Source: Rhizobium sp. Q54
GTDB lineage: Bacteria; Bacteroidota; Bacteroidia; Flavobacteriales; Flavobacteriaceae
Length of the DNA: 32,940 nt
Assembly: GCA_943328505.2 (NCBI GenBank)
Contig: CALQAH020000026.1
Coordinates: forward strand, 1-32,940
Direction: 5' to 3'
Below, one piece after another: positions 7,395 to 14,679 of this stretch. The notes under the pieces are model-generated. The model made no database searches, was not told the origin of the DNA, and saw nothing but the letters and a program-made list of their open reading frames with translations. The position numbers and the translations under genes were made by a program. How positions within the stretch are numbered: position 1 is the first letter of the stretch; each line of letters begins with the position of its first letter.

Positions 7395-7437
7395 AACCGT
7401 TAGCATCAAAGTTATAAAACTTTAATTACTAACGGTT
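7395..7437 (-). terminator. Terminator hairpin between rpsU and xerC
   Basis: Minus strand: AACCGTTAG pairs with CTAACGGTT (9 bp), with an inner helix AAAGTT/AACTTT around TTAT. Seven Ts (7396-7390) follow and run straight into the xerC ATG at 7389. It lies 22 nt after the rpsU stop. Confidence 0.8.
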
Positions 7438-7459
7438 ATGTATCTGAGAAAATTAATTT

Positions 7460-7654
7460 CTAACTTTCCAAGTTATCTTTCATGTTTTGAATGTAAGCCG
7501 CTTTTTGAATTTTCATTCTATTGGTTACAGAAGGTTTTATAAAAGCAGTACGTGCTCTTAGCTGACGAACAGTTCCTGTTTTGTCAAACTTTCTCTTATA
7601 GCGCTTTAATGCTCTATCGATATTTTCTCCGTCTTTAATTGGTATAATTAACAT
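7460..7654 (-). CDS. rpsU: 30S ribosomal protein S21 (bS21)
   Basis: Small basic protein near the 3' end of 16S rRNA on the 30S platform. The 64 residues begin MLIIPIKDGENIDRALKRYK and continue with the Arg/Lys-rich helix typical of the family. In Flavobacterium johnsoniae, bS21 together with bS18 and bS6 is reported to hold the anti-SD sequence out of reach, which explains why genes of this group rarely use SDs. This gene is the exception in the window: it has the perfect SD AGGAGGTG (7663-7673) 8 nt before the ATG and a TACTTTTG promoter element close upstream. That fits autogenous control, where bS21-deficient ribosomes preferentially translate rpsU. A terminator follows, leaving xerC to read-through. 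Confidence 0.96.
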   Translation of the reverse strand: MLIIPIKDGENIDRALKRYKRKFDKTGTVRQLRARTAFIKPSVTNRMKIQKAAYIQNMKDNLES

Positions 7655-7662
7655 AATATAGA

Positions 7663-7673
7663 CACCTCCTCTC
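7663..7673 (-). promoter_or_regulatory. Strong Shine-Dalgarno of rpsU
   Basis: Minus strand GAGAGGAGGTG; the core AGGAGGTG is fully complementary to the canonical anti-SD CACCTCCT. Eight nucleotides separate it from the rpsU ATG, an optimal distance. No other gene in the window has more than a weak partial match. Confidence 0.9.
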
Positions 7674-7683
7674 GTTAAGAGTG

Positions 7684-7691
7684 CAAAAGTA
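7684..7691 (-). promoter_or_regulatory. -7 promoter element of rpsU
   Basis: TACTTTTG on the minus strand, matching TAnnTTTG, 29 nt before the rpsU ATG. This would give a leader of about 22 nt that consists mostly of the SD. No convincing TTG element lies at the expected distance upstream. Confidence 0.55.
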
Positions 7692-7767
7692 ACTGTTTTT
7701 TTTTAATTATGACCCGAAAAAATCTTTTTTATTTTTTTGAACTGGCGAAGCAATTATAAATTTTGAA

Positions 7768-8937
7768 TTATTTCACCGCTGGTTTATAATTCTGCTTGTC
7801 AATAATCATTTTTGATAAAATTTCTCTTAAAATTTCAGAAGTTCCACCTCCTATTGGCCCTAAGCGGCTATCACGTAATAAACGTGCCAATGGATATTCT
7901 TCCATATAACCGTAACCTCCAAGCATTTGAAGGCAACTGTAAATTGCTTCGTCCGCTACTTTTGTAGATTTTAATTTAGCCATGGTAGCTTCCTTAACCA
8001 CATATTCTCCTTTATCTAATCTTGCTACTGCAGCATAATTAAATATTTTACAATGTTCCACTTCGGTAGCGTGGTCAACCATGGTGTGTCTTAAAGCTTG
8101 AAACTTATTGATGGTAGTTCCAAATGCTTCACGTTGCGACATATAATCTATGGTATATTCAATGGCATACTCTGCTCTTGCGTGAGCATTGATTGCCATA
8201 ATTAATCGCTCTAAAGCAAAATGTTGCATAATATAGGGAAACCCTTTACCTGCTTCACCCATTAAGTTCTCCTCAGGAATTTCAACATTATCAAATGCAA
8301 TCTCGGCAGTATCTGAAGCTCTCCAACCTAATTTATCTAGCTTTGTAGCAGATACACCCTTTAAATTTGTATCCATAAGGAAAATACTTATCCCTTTATT
8401 TCCAAGCTCTGGACTGGTTTTAGCAGCTATTACATAATAATCCGCATAAACACCATTTGTGATGAATGTTTTTGAACCATTAATAATATATTTATTTCCA
8501 TTTTTTACAGCTGTAGTTCGCATACCAGCAACATCGCTACCACCAAAAGGTTCGGTAATACACATTGCTCCTATTTTATCACCCGCAATACTTGGCGCTA
8601 AATAATCATGTTTAATTCGCTCATCACCTTCGGCATTTAGATGTGTCATTGCTAAATAAGCGTGTGCCCAGATGGCAGCGGCAAAACCAGAAGATTTTAT
8701 TTTTTGAAGTTCCTCTAAAAGTACTACTGTGTAAAACAAATCTAAATTCATTCCGCCATAAGCTTCAGGATATGCTATTCCAAAAAAGCCCATATCTCCA
8801 AATTTCTTCCAAATAAAACGTTCGATGGTACCGGTTTTTTCCCATTTTTCAATATGAGGCACCACTTCTTTTTGCAAAAAGTCTTGTAAACTCTTTCTAA
8901 ATAATTCATGCTCTTCGGTAAAGTATATTGAATTCAT
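7768..8937 (-). CDS. Acyl-CoA dehydrogenase
   Basis: FAD enzyme that introduces a C2-C3 double bond into an acyl-CoA, as in beta-oxidation or branched-chain amino-acid breakdown. The 389 residues have the full three-part fold: N-terminal helices (1-120), middle beta domain with CITEPFGGSDVAGM (126-139) and C-terminal helices with the signature QMLGGYGYMEEYPLARLLRD. At the place of the MCAD catalytic Glu the motif reads IGGGTSEI (Gly), whereas Glu243 in ALERL corresponds to the catalytic base of isovaleryl-CoA-type enzymes. That points to a short/branched-chain type, but the substrate is not certain. It is 28 nt downstream of the helix-hairpin-helix gene and likely last in that operon. Confidence 0.93.
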   Translation of the reverse strand: MNSIYFTEEHELFRKSLQDFLQKEVVPHIEKWEKTGTIERFIWKKFGDMGFFGIAYPEAYGGMNLDLFYTVVLLEELQKIKSSGFAAAIWAHAYLAMTHLNAEGDERIKHDYLAPSIAGDKIGAMCITEPFGGSDVAGMRTTAVKNGNKYIINGSKTFITNGVYADYYVIAAKTSPELGNKGISIFLMDTNLKGVSATKLDKLGWRASDTAEIAFDNVEIPEENLMGEAGKGFPYIMQHFALERLIMAINAHARAEYAIEYTIDYMSQREAFGTTINKFQALRHTMVDHATEVEHCKIFNYAAVARLDKGEYVVKEATMAKLKSTKVADEAIYSCLQMLGGYGYMEEYPLARLLRDSRLGPIGGGTSEILREILSKMIIDKQNYKPAVK

Positions 8938-8965
8938 ATAACGTAGCTATTTTTTTCTTATTCTT

Positions 8966-9847
8966 TTAAAAATCCAAATATAAGGCAATTATTTTTATCC
9001 TATCAACTGGAAAACCTTTAATCTTTGTTAAATCTTCAATCACAATATCGCCCTTCATAGTCCTATAGGTTACAATCTCTTTAGCCAAAGGATATCCAAA
9101 ATTATGAAAATAAGTTAACTCTTTGACTGACGCATTATTGATGTTTAGTTTCTTAACATTTGGGATAATCGATATTTTAAAATGGCTTTTTAATTTTTGA
9201 ATGACTTCGGGAGACAAACCCCAAATTTCTTCCATTTGTTCCATACTTACAAATCCACCATAAGCTTCCTTTTGCTTAATTATACGTTCTGAAATTCCAT
9301 TACCAATGCCGTAAATTTTCATCAAATCTTCCTTAGTGGCTTGATTAATATCAAGAATCTTTATGACTTCATTATTGATTAAACTTTTATTTTGAAACGA
9401 TTTGAAATTGGAATTATTATTTTTTACCCAATCTGGAAATTTGAAATAGGGTGAAATTATTTGCAATAAAGAATCGGAAACATGGGTCACTTTTTGAAAC
9501 TCTTCAGTTGAATTAACATATTTATTAAGTTTTCTATAGGCCAACAATCTATCGATTTCTGCTACAGACATTCCTAATTTATAGCCTTTAAAATCGGTAA
9601 TGAAATTAGGATTGAAAGGATAAATTTTAGCTGTATAAGTAGCTTTTTTATTTTTTAAACTATCAATTAAGGATTGATTGGCAAGCCATTTTGATTTTCC
9701 AATTTCGCCCTTACTAACTGAGTTGTAATCAACAAAAAAATAAAGTGCTTGTAACAAACCAATAATCCCAAACAGCACAATAATTCCTGCTCGTTGACTT
9801 TTGGTAAAGAGAAAAAATGATTTTACTATGTTAGTCTTTTGCTCCAA
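8966..9847 (-). CDS. Membrane-anchored helix-hairpin-helix (ComEA-like) protein
   Basis: The 293 residues begin with a short cytoplasmic part and one hydrophobic helix (about 19-38, AGIIVLFGIIGLLQALYF). Three helix-hairpin-helix-like units follow: about 70-130 (GMSVAEIDRLLAYRK), about 167-225 (LDINQATKEDLMKIYGIGNG) and about 233-293 (LNINNASVKELTYFHNFGYP). The LDIN/LNIN-A-T/S-xEL pattern is that of ComEA, which binds DNA outside the inner membrane. A role in DNA uptake or DNA binding is possible but unproven, as no other competence gene is nearby. It lies 5 nt after the PspC-like gene. Confidence 0.82.
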   Translation of the reverse strand: MEQKTNIVKSFFLFTKSQRAGIIVLFGIIGLLQALYFFVDYNSVSKGEIGKSKWLANQSLIDSLKNKKATYTAKIYPFNPNFITDFKGYKLGMSVAEIDRLLAYRKLNKYVNSTEEFQKVTHVSDSLLQIISPYFKFPDWVKNNNSNFKSFQNKSLINNEVIKILDINQATKEDLMKIYGIGNGISERIIKQKEAYGGFVSMEQMEEIWGLSPEVIQKLKSHFKISIIPNVKKLNINNASVKELTYFHNFGYPLAKEIVTYRTMKGDIVIEDLTKIKGFPVDRIKIIALYLDF

Positions 9848-9852
9848 AATAT

Positions 9853-10080
9853 TTATAAATCAAAAACCGAAGTGCGTTTACCACGAATTAGATCTTTCAA
9901 TTTTATCCAAAACGCTAGGGTTAAGTATACTCCAAAGCCTAAACCTACTGTTACAAAGGAGATGTATATAAAAAACAAACGTACGTTTGAAGCACGCATT
10001 CCAAGTTTATCAGCCAAACGTGACGATACATGAAAACCATGTTTTTCGAAGAAATATTTGAGTTGAATTACTGTTGCCAT
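9853..10080 (-). CDS. Small PspC-domain-like membrane protein
   Basis: The 75 residues have an N-terminal cytoplasmic part with SSRLADKLGMRASNVRLFF (about 19-37), which matches the start of the PspC domain, then a hydrophobic stretch (about 35-60) with Gly-Leu-Gly in the middle, and a basic tail KLKDLIRGKR. PspC proteins are inner-membrane proteins linked in enterobacteria to phage-shock control; solitary short versions in Bacteroidota have no settled function. It starts 23 nt after DUF2851 and ends 5 nt before the helix-hairpin-helix gene, so it is certainly part of this operon. Confidence 0.75.
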   Translation of the reverse strand: MATVIQLKYFFEKHGFHVSSRLADKLGMRASNVRLFFIYISFVTVGLGFGVYLTLAFWIKLKDLIRGKRTSVFDL

Positions 10081-10103
10081 TTTTTTGATTTCTAAAGATA
10101 AAA

Positions 10104-11372
10104 TTACTGTTTTAATAGGTTAATTCCAATGGCACATTGTAAACATTTACTTTTATTACAATATTCGTTTTTTAACTGCAACAACGATTGGGTTTCAAAT
10201 GCACTTTTTGATTTTATCCCATAGTTTTCATATTTTACGATAATCACATTTTTTTCTGGTGCAATCTCATTCAGTAAAGCGAAAATACTTTCAGACACCT
10301 CTTTTCCTTGACTTTTAGCATAAGCAAATTGTATGGGTATTATTGTATTTATAATCAACAAATCTATAAATGATTTAGAAAACTGTTTCTTTTTTTTGCT
10401 GCTTTCTTTGTCGAATTGATAATGTGTTTGCCAATATTTGGAAATAGTAATATCAAAAAGGTTATAAAAATTTTTAAGCGTATTGGTTGTAATTATTTGA
10501 GAAAAAAGGTTTCGTTTTTGGTGGTACAGCATTGCTAATTGCGCCAATCGAATTGTTGGAAAATTATCTGGACGGTGCTTAAAAAATTGAACGGGTTCTA
10601 TCAATTCTTTATCCAGTTGATATTTTTGAGATAAAAAATTAAATTGGAATTTTACTTCATTTGAATATGTATCTTCTGCTACTGAAGGCAACATATTTGC
10701 TTGTCCAAACAATACAGCTTCTAAATTTTGTACCTCAAAGCATTCTTTTCTGATGATTGAAAAAGGAATAGATTTGGCAATTTTAAAAAATAATTCACCA
10801 TTAGTATTCAATCCAAAATTCTTTGCTAGCATACAAAACAGAACAGCTTCCCAATCGTTTTCTGTAGATTCTAAAAGTTGTTGTATGGGTATTGATTTTC
10901 GCTCCAAACGCTCAAAAAACAAGCGTTCTTGCCAATTCTGAAAAGTAAATTTATCAACATTAGCAATGTCTTTCTCGCAATAAATCCATGATTTTGGGGT
11001 AACTAATGCTTGATAACTATTAAGAGTTGCTGTGCTTATATAATGTTTTAGTTCCAATACAGGAATTTCTGAACTATCTTTTCTAAAAATTGGAACATCA
11101 TTTTCCCAAACTACATGTAAAATGACACTGTCATAGTTTTCATCTTTCTCATGATTATGTACATACCAATCGGAAGATTTGATGTGGATTTCAACATTAC
11201 CAGCCCATTTTTGGTTATCAATAGTGATTTGAGCATTAAAAAAATCGGGACCCGCATTTTGTAAATAGTGCCCTGTAGTAATAATAGACAACTTTTCTCC
11301 ATTAAAAGTTTTGAGGTTTGAAAAATCAAACTTCTTATATTGCCATACATAATGGAGAAAATCTTCTTTCAT
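10104..11372 (-). CDS. DUF2851 family protein
   Basis: The 422 residues begin MKEDFLHYVWQYKKFDFSNL and contain GPDFFNAQITIDNQKWAGNV (about 40-59), DWYVHNHEKDENYDSVILHV and a C-terminal cysteine cluster CNKSKCLQCAIG. This pattern is typical of the Bacteroidota-specific DUF2851 family, whose function is unknown. The start resembles a nuclease-like fold (GPD plus a later ExK-type motif), but I cannot show catalytic activity. It is first in the operon with the PspC-like, helix-hairpin-helix and acyl-CoA dehydrogenase genes. A near-consensus TACTTTAG lies at 11400-11393 on the minus strand. Confidence 0.85.
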   Translation of the reverse strand: MKEDFLHYVWQYKKFDFSNLKTFNGEKLSIITTGHYLQNAGPDFFNAQITIDNQKWAGNVEIHIKSSDWYVHNHEKDENYDSVILHVVWENDVPIFRKDSSEIPVLELKHYISTATLNSYQALVTPKSWIYCEKDIANVDKFTFQNWQERLFFERLERKSIPIQQLLESTENDWEAVLFCMLAKNFGLNTNGELFFKIAKSIPFSIIRKECFEVQNLEAVLFGQANMLPSVAEDTYSNEVKFQFNFLSQKYQLDKELIEPVQFFKHRPDNFPTIRLAQLAMLYHQKRNLFSQIITTNTLKNFYNLFDITISKYWQTHYQFDKESSKKKKQFSKSFIDLLIINTIIPIQFAYAKSQGKEVSESIFALLNEIAPEKNVIIVKYENYGIKSKSAFETQSLLQLKNEYCNKSKCLQCAIGINLLKQ

Positions 11373-11426
11373 TGAATCAACACTTTATTCAACTAAAGTA
11401 AGAAAAATTCCTTTATATAAAAAAAC

Positions 11427-11434
11427 TATATTTG
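11427..11434 (+). promoter_or_regulatory. -7 promoter element of the GLPGLI/PNGase F-like gene
   Basis: TATATTTG, a full TAnnTTTG match, 21 nt before the ATG at 11456. No TTG lies at the usual distance upstream. Confidence 0.55.
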
Positions 11435-11455
11435 TAAAATAAAAATAATACCATT

Positions 11456-13129
11456 ATGAAAAGAATAGTATTCCTTCTGTTTTTCATTATCACGCAATGT
11501 GTTTTAGCCCAAAAAACGATTAAACCTAATTCCTATAAAATAAGTTATAGTAAAAGTTCAAATGGAAATCTTATTGAAAATCAAGATGCGATAGTTGTTT
11601 TTACAAATGAAGACCAAACGATTTTAACTTTAAATTCTATTGTTAATGGCAAAACAACATTTCCCTTTGAACAAACCATAATTAATAGAACTACAAATTA
11701 TTATACTCAAATTGCACAATTGGATAAAACCAAAACGGCTACAACAATTGACAGTGTCTCAATTGCCAAACAAAATTTTGAAATTAGTAATGACTTTAAA
11801 ACTATTTTGGGGTACAAATGTCAAAAGGCAAAAACTATCATTAATTCAAACACCCTAGAATTTTGGTTTACCGATGATTTAAAATTAAAAGGCGCACCAA
11901 CAATTTTAGGTCAAAATTTAGGTTTAGTTTTGGAAATGGTTCGAAATGGAAATTTTGTAATTGCGGCTACTAAGGTTGAAAAAACAACAGCTTTCCCAAA
12001 TTTAAAATCTTTAGTAAAAACAGTAACTGTTGACGTACTTTCCTATAAAGACCTACTTTGGAAAAGTCGATTTACAACACTACCGATTTTTAAAGACCAA
12101 CTTATCAATTTTTCAGACGAAGCAAAATCAAATGATAGCATATTGCGATTTGCTAATGGAACAATTGCTGTCCGAAAAATTAAATTTCCAACAATTCCAG
12201 TAGGAAGCCAAGTATTTATTGACGTGAATGAACAATCTAATGGAGATGCTTATGACAGAACAGGCTCCGCATTTATTATTCCAACGGACAATACTATTTC
12301 TTTTATGGATGGTTTGCAAAATGGCATAAAGACTCTTCCAATTTACACAAATGGAAATGGAAAGAATTATCAAGGAGTTGTTCGCACAGAAAATTATTCT
12401 CCTCTTTTAGAAGTTTTACGTTTTTTTACACCTTTTGGAGTGAAACAATATAATACGTTACAATTAAAGGATAAGGTTTGGCAGGAAAGTGCTCCTTATC
12501 GTCAAGACATTTCAGATTTAAGGTCGGTTTTAAGTAATAAAGAAGTTTGGATTGGTATCAATATTGGAAATTATGATAAAGGTGGACATAAAGTTTCTGC
12601 CAATATTACTATTCATAATGAAGAAGAGATTAAAGCAAATGCGATGCAAGTGCTTCCGCTTTTTAATACTAATAATGTTATGGAAATGGCCGGTCAAGAA
12701 TATGCCACTATGTTTGATTCCGAAAAAGGGTTGGAAATAAATTTCACTTTAACAGTAGCTATGAAAAATGCACGACTTCGATATATTACTACTGGACATG
12801 GTGGTTGGGAAAATGGGGATGAGTTTGTTCCGAAAAAAAATTCGCTTATTTTAAATCAAAAGGAAATATTTAGTTTTACGCCTTGGAGACAAGATTGCGG
12901 ATCGTATCGTTTGTACAATCCTGCTTCTGGAAATTTTCCTAATGGTTTGTCCTCGTCTGATTATAGTCGATCCAATTGGTGTCCTGGAACGGTTACCAAT
13001 CCAATTTATATTGATTTAGGCAATTTAGCAATTGGAAATCATACACTACAAATAAAAATTCCTCAAGGTGCAACCGAAGGAACAAGTTTTAATTCTTGGA
13101 ATGTTTCGGGTGTTTTGATCGGAGAATAG
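11456..13129 (+). CDS. Exported GLPGLI-like / PNGase F-like fusion protein
   Basis: The 557 residues have a signal peptide (1-19, ending VLAQ). Residues about 25-175 resemble the GLPGLI family (ILGYKCQKAK at 117-126, EFWFTDDLKLKGAP). Residues about 188-388 match the N-terminal domain and 395-557 the C-terminal domain of PNGase F, the amidase that releases N-glycans from asparagine. By eye, PNGase F Asp60 (EWDR) aligns with D267 in DAYDR and Glu206 with E456 in GDEF; LRFFTPFGV matches its RFITPYWV; the C-terminal Cys pair is kept as C481 and C509 (NWCPG). Glu118 seems replaced (near N369) and Trp59 is Tyr266. N-glycan or glycoprotein processing is plausible but activity is open. It has its own promoter signal and no obvious partner gene. 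Confidence 0.75.
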   Translation: MKRIVFLLFFIITQCVLAQKTIKPNSYKISYSKSSNGNLIENQDAIVVFTNEDQTILTLNSIVNGKTTFPFEQTIINRTTNYYTQIAQLDKTKTATTIDSVSIAKQNFEISNDFKTILGYKCQKAKTIINSNTLEFWFTDDLKLKGAPTILGQNLGLVLEMVRNGNFVIAATKVEKTTAFPNLKSLVKTVTVDVLSYKDLLWKSRFTTLPIFKDQLINFSDEAKSNDSILRFANGTIAVRKIKFPTIPVGSQVFIDVNEQSNGDAYDRTGSAFIIPTDNTISFMDGLQNGIKTLPIYTNGNGKNYQGVVRTENYSPLLEVLRFFTPFGVKQYNTLQLKDKVWQESAPYRQDISDLRSVLSNKEVWIGINIGNYDKGGHKVSANITIHNEEEIKANAMQVLPLFNTNNVMEMAGQEYATMFDSEKGLEINFTLTVAMKNARLRYITTGHGGWENGDEFVPKKNSLILNQKEIFSFTPWRQDCGSYRLYNPASGNFPNGLSSSDYSRSNWCPGTVTNPIYIDLGNLAIGNHTLQIKIPQGATEGTSFNSWNVSGVLIGE

Positions 13130-13142
13130 AAAAAAGAAAAAA

Positions 13143-13194
13143 GAGCCAAGAAAAAAGAAAACACTCTTACTTCTTGACTCGTAGATCTTGGTTC
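13143..13194. terminator. Weak convergent terminator / AAG-rich repeat
   Basis: Between convergent genes. GAGCCAAGA (13143-13151) can pair with TCTTGGTTC (13186-13194), nine pairs including one G-U, with A-runs on the left and on the right, so it could end transcription both ways. The 34-nt loop makes it weak. A second TCTTGACTC copy inside suggests a degenerate repeat. Confidence 0.4.
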
Positions 13195-13200
13195 AAAAAA

Positions 13201-14562
13201 TTATTTTATTGAACTAATGATATCGTGTTTGGTAATGATATGAAATTTACCATTTCCTAAATCCACCAAGACTGCTTGATTTTCTTTGTTAATGAGTTTT
13301 GAAATTTCCTCAATTGGCGCACTCAACGCTACTACTGGATAGGGTTTACCCATAATTTCCCGTATTGGTTTATCCGCAATATCTTTGTCTTCGATGTAAC
13401 TTCTAAACAAATCAGTTTCATCCAAACTCCCAACAAATCCTGTTATATCAATTACTGGAATTTGAGATATTTTATATTTTTTTAATCTATCAATAGCATG
13501 TGAAACCAATTCTTCTGTTCTAACTATTACTAATGGTTTGTCAATATGGTCTTTGATAACATCTTGTGCAGTCGTAATTTCTTCATCTAGGAAACCTCTT
13601 TCTCGCATCCAATCATCATTAAACATTTTCCCTACATAACGGCTTCCACTATCGTGAAATAAAACAACGACAACATCTTCTGGTTTGAAATGTTCTTTCA
13701 ATTGATGCAATCCTTTGACACAGGAACCTGCAGAATTACCCACAAAAATACCTTCTTCGAGTGCTATTTTTCGAGTATAAACCGCTGCATCTTTGTCGGT
13801 TACTTTTGTAAAACCATCAATTAATGAAAAATCTACATTTTTTGGAAGTATATCTTCACCGATTCCTTCTGTAATATAGGAGTAGATTTCATTTTCGTCA
13901 AAAATTCCAGTTTCGTGGTACTTTTTAAAAACAGATCCATACGTATCAATTCCCCAAATTTTAATATTTGGATTTTTCTCTTTTAAATATTTTCCAATTC
14001 CCGATATGGTTCCACCTGTACCAACACCCACTACAAAGTGAGTGACTTTACCATCGGTTTGTTCCCATATTTCAGGTCCAGTTTGTTCGTAATGAGCCGT
14101 TGCATTACTTGGATTGTCATATTGATTTACATACCAAGAATTTGGGATTTCTGTTCCTAATCTTTTGGAAACGGAATAATACGAACGTGGATCAGTCGGT
14201 TCTACATCGGTTGGACAAACAATAACTTTTGCTCCAACGGCACGAAGAATGTCCATTTTTTCTTTTGACTGTTTATCTGTAATTACAAAAATACATTTGT
14301 AACCTTTAACAATTGCCGCCAAAGCCAAACCCATTCCCGTATTTCCAGAAGTTCCTTCAATGATAGTTCCTCCTGGTTTTAATCTACCGTCAGCTTCAGC
14401 ATCTTCAACCATTTTTAGCGCCATTCTATCTTTTGTAGAATTTCCTGGATTGAATGTTTCAACTTTGGCCAACACTAAAGCATCTATTCCTTCAACAACT
14501 TTGTTTAATTTTACGAGCGGTGTATTGCCGATGGTTCCAAGTATATTTTCTGCGTATTTCAT
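13201..14562 (-). CDS. Cystathionine beta-synthase (PLP domain plus CBS pair)
   Basis: Beta-replacement PLP enzyme: serine (or O-acetylserine) with homocysteine or sulfide. The 453 residues have a CysK-type domain (1-330) with the PLP lysine K44 in NSTKDRMA, the substrate loop EGTSGNTGMGLALAA (about 69-83) and the phosphate-binding [11 protein letters not shown] (about 179-189). Two CBS motifs follow (about 335-453), which in human-type enzymes bind AdoMet or nucleotides. The CBS tail and the GNSTKDR motif favour cystathionine synthase over cysteine synthase, though bacterial members can do both. A TACCTTTG element about 86 nt upstream implies an ~80-nt leader containing a nine-pair GNRA hairpin (14589-14610). 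Confidence 0.92.
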   Translation of the reverse strand: MKYAENILGTIGNTPLVKLNKVVEGIDALVLAKVETFNPGNSTKDRMALKMVEDAEADGRLKPGGTIIEGTSGNTGMGLALAAIVKGYKCIFVITDKQSKEKMDILRAVGAKVIVCPTDVEPTDPRSYYSVSKRLGTEIPNSWYVNQYDNPSNATAHYEQTGPEIWEQTDGKVTHFVVGVGTGGTISGIGKYLKEKNPNIKIWGIDTYGSVFKKYHETGIFDENEIYSYITEGIGEDILPKNVDFSLIDGFTKVTDKDAAVYTRKIALEEGIFVGNSAGSCVKGLHQLKEHFKPEDVVVVLFHDSGSRYVGKMFNDDWMRERGFLDEEITTAQDVIKDHIDKPLVIVRTEELVSHAIDRLKKYKISQIPVIDITGFVGSLDETDLFRSYIEDKDIADKPIREIMGKPYPVVALSAPIEEISKLINKENQAVLVDLGNGKFHIITKHDIISSIK

Positions 14563-14588
14563 TCGTCCTGTTTATTGTTTTTTATGCT

Positions 14589-14610
14589 CTCAAGCTTTCG
14601 CAAGCTCAAG
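14589..14610 (-). repeat. GNRA-capped hairpin in the leader of the CBS gene
   Basis: Minus-strand RNA: CTTGAGCTT pairs with AAGCTTGAG (nine pairs, including two G-U) around GCGA. It starts 27 nt upstream of the ATG and contains the word TTGAGCTTG, also found in the inverted repeat at 32840-32900. There is no T-run, so it is not a terminator. Confidence 0.5.
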
Positions 14611-14648
14611 TCATTATGAGATTTACTTTTCTTATTTTTTATATTTGA

Positions 14649-14656
14649 CAAAGGTA
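14649..14656 (-). promoter_or_regulatory. -7 promoter element of the CBS gene
   Basis: TACCTTTG on the minus strand, a full TAnnTTTG match, 86 nt before the ATG at 14562. No TTG is at the expected upstream distance. Confidence 0.5.
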
Positions 14657-14679
14657 TTGAAATAAATGTTCTTAAGTTA

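Noticed and set aside
9839..10033. 64-codon plus-strand frame opposite the PspC-like gene
   Set aside because: Antisense to a better supported gene in a tight operon; no promoter or family match.
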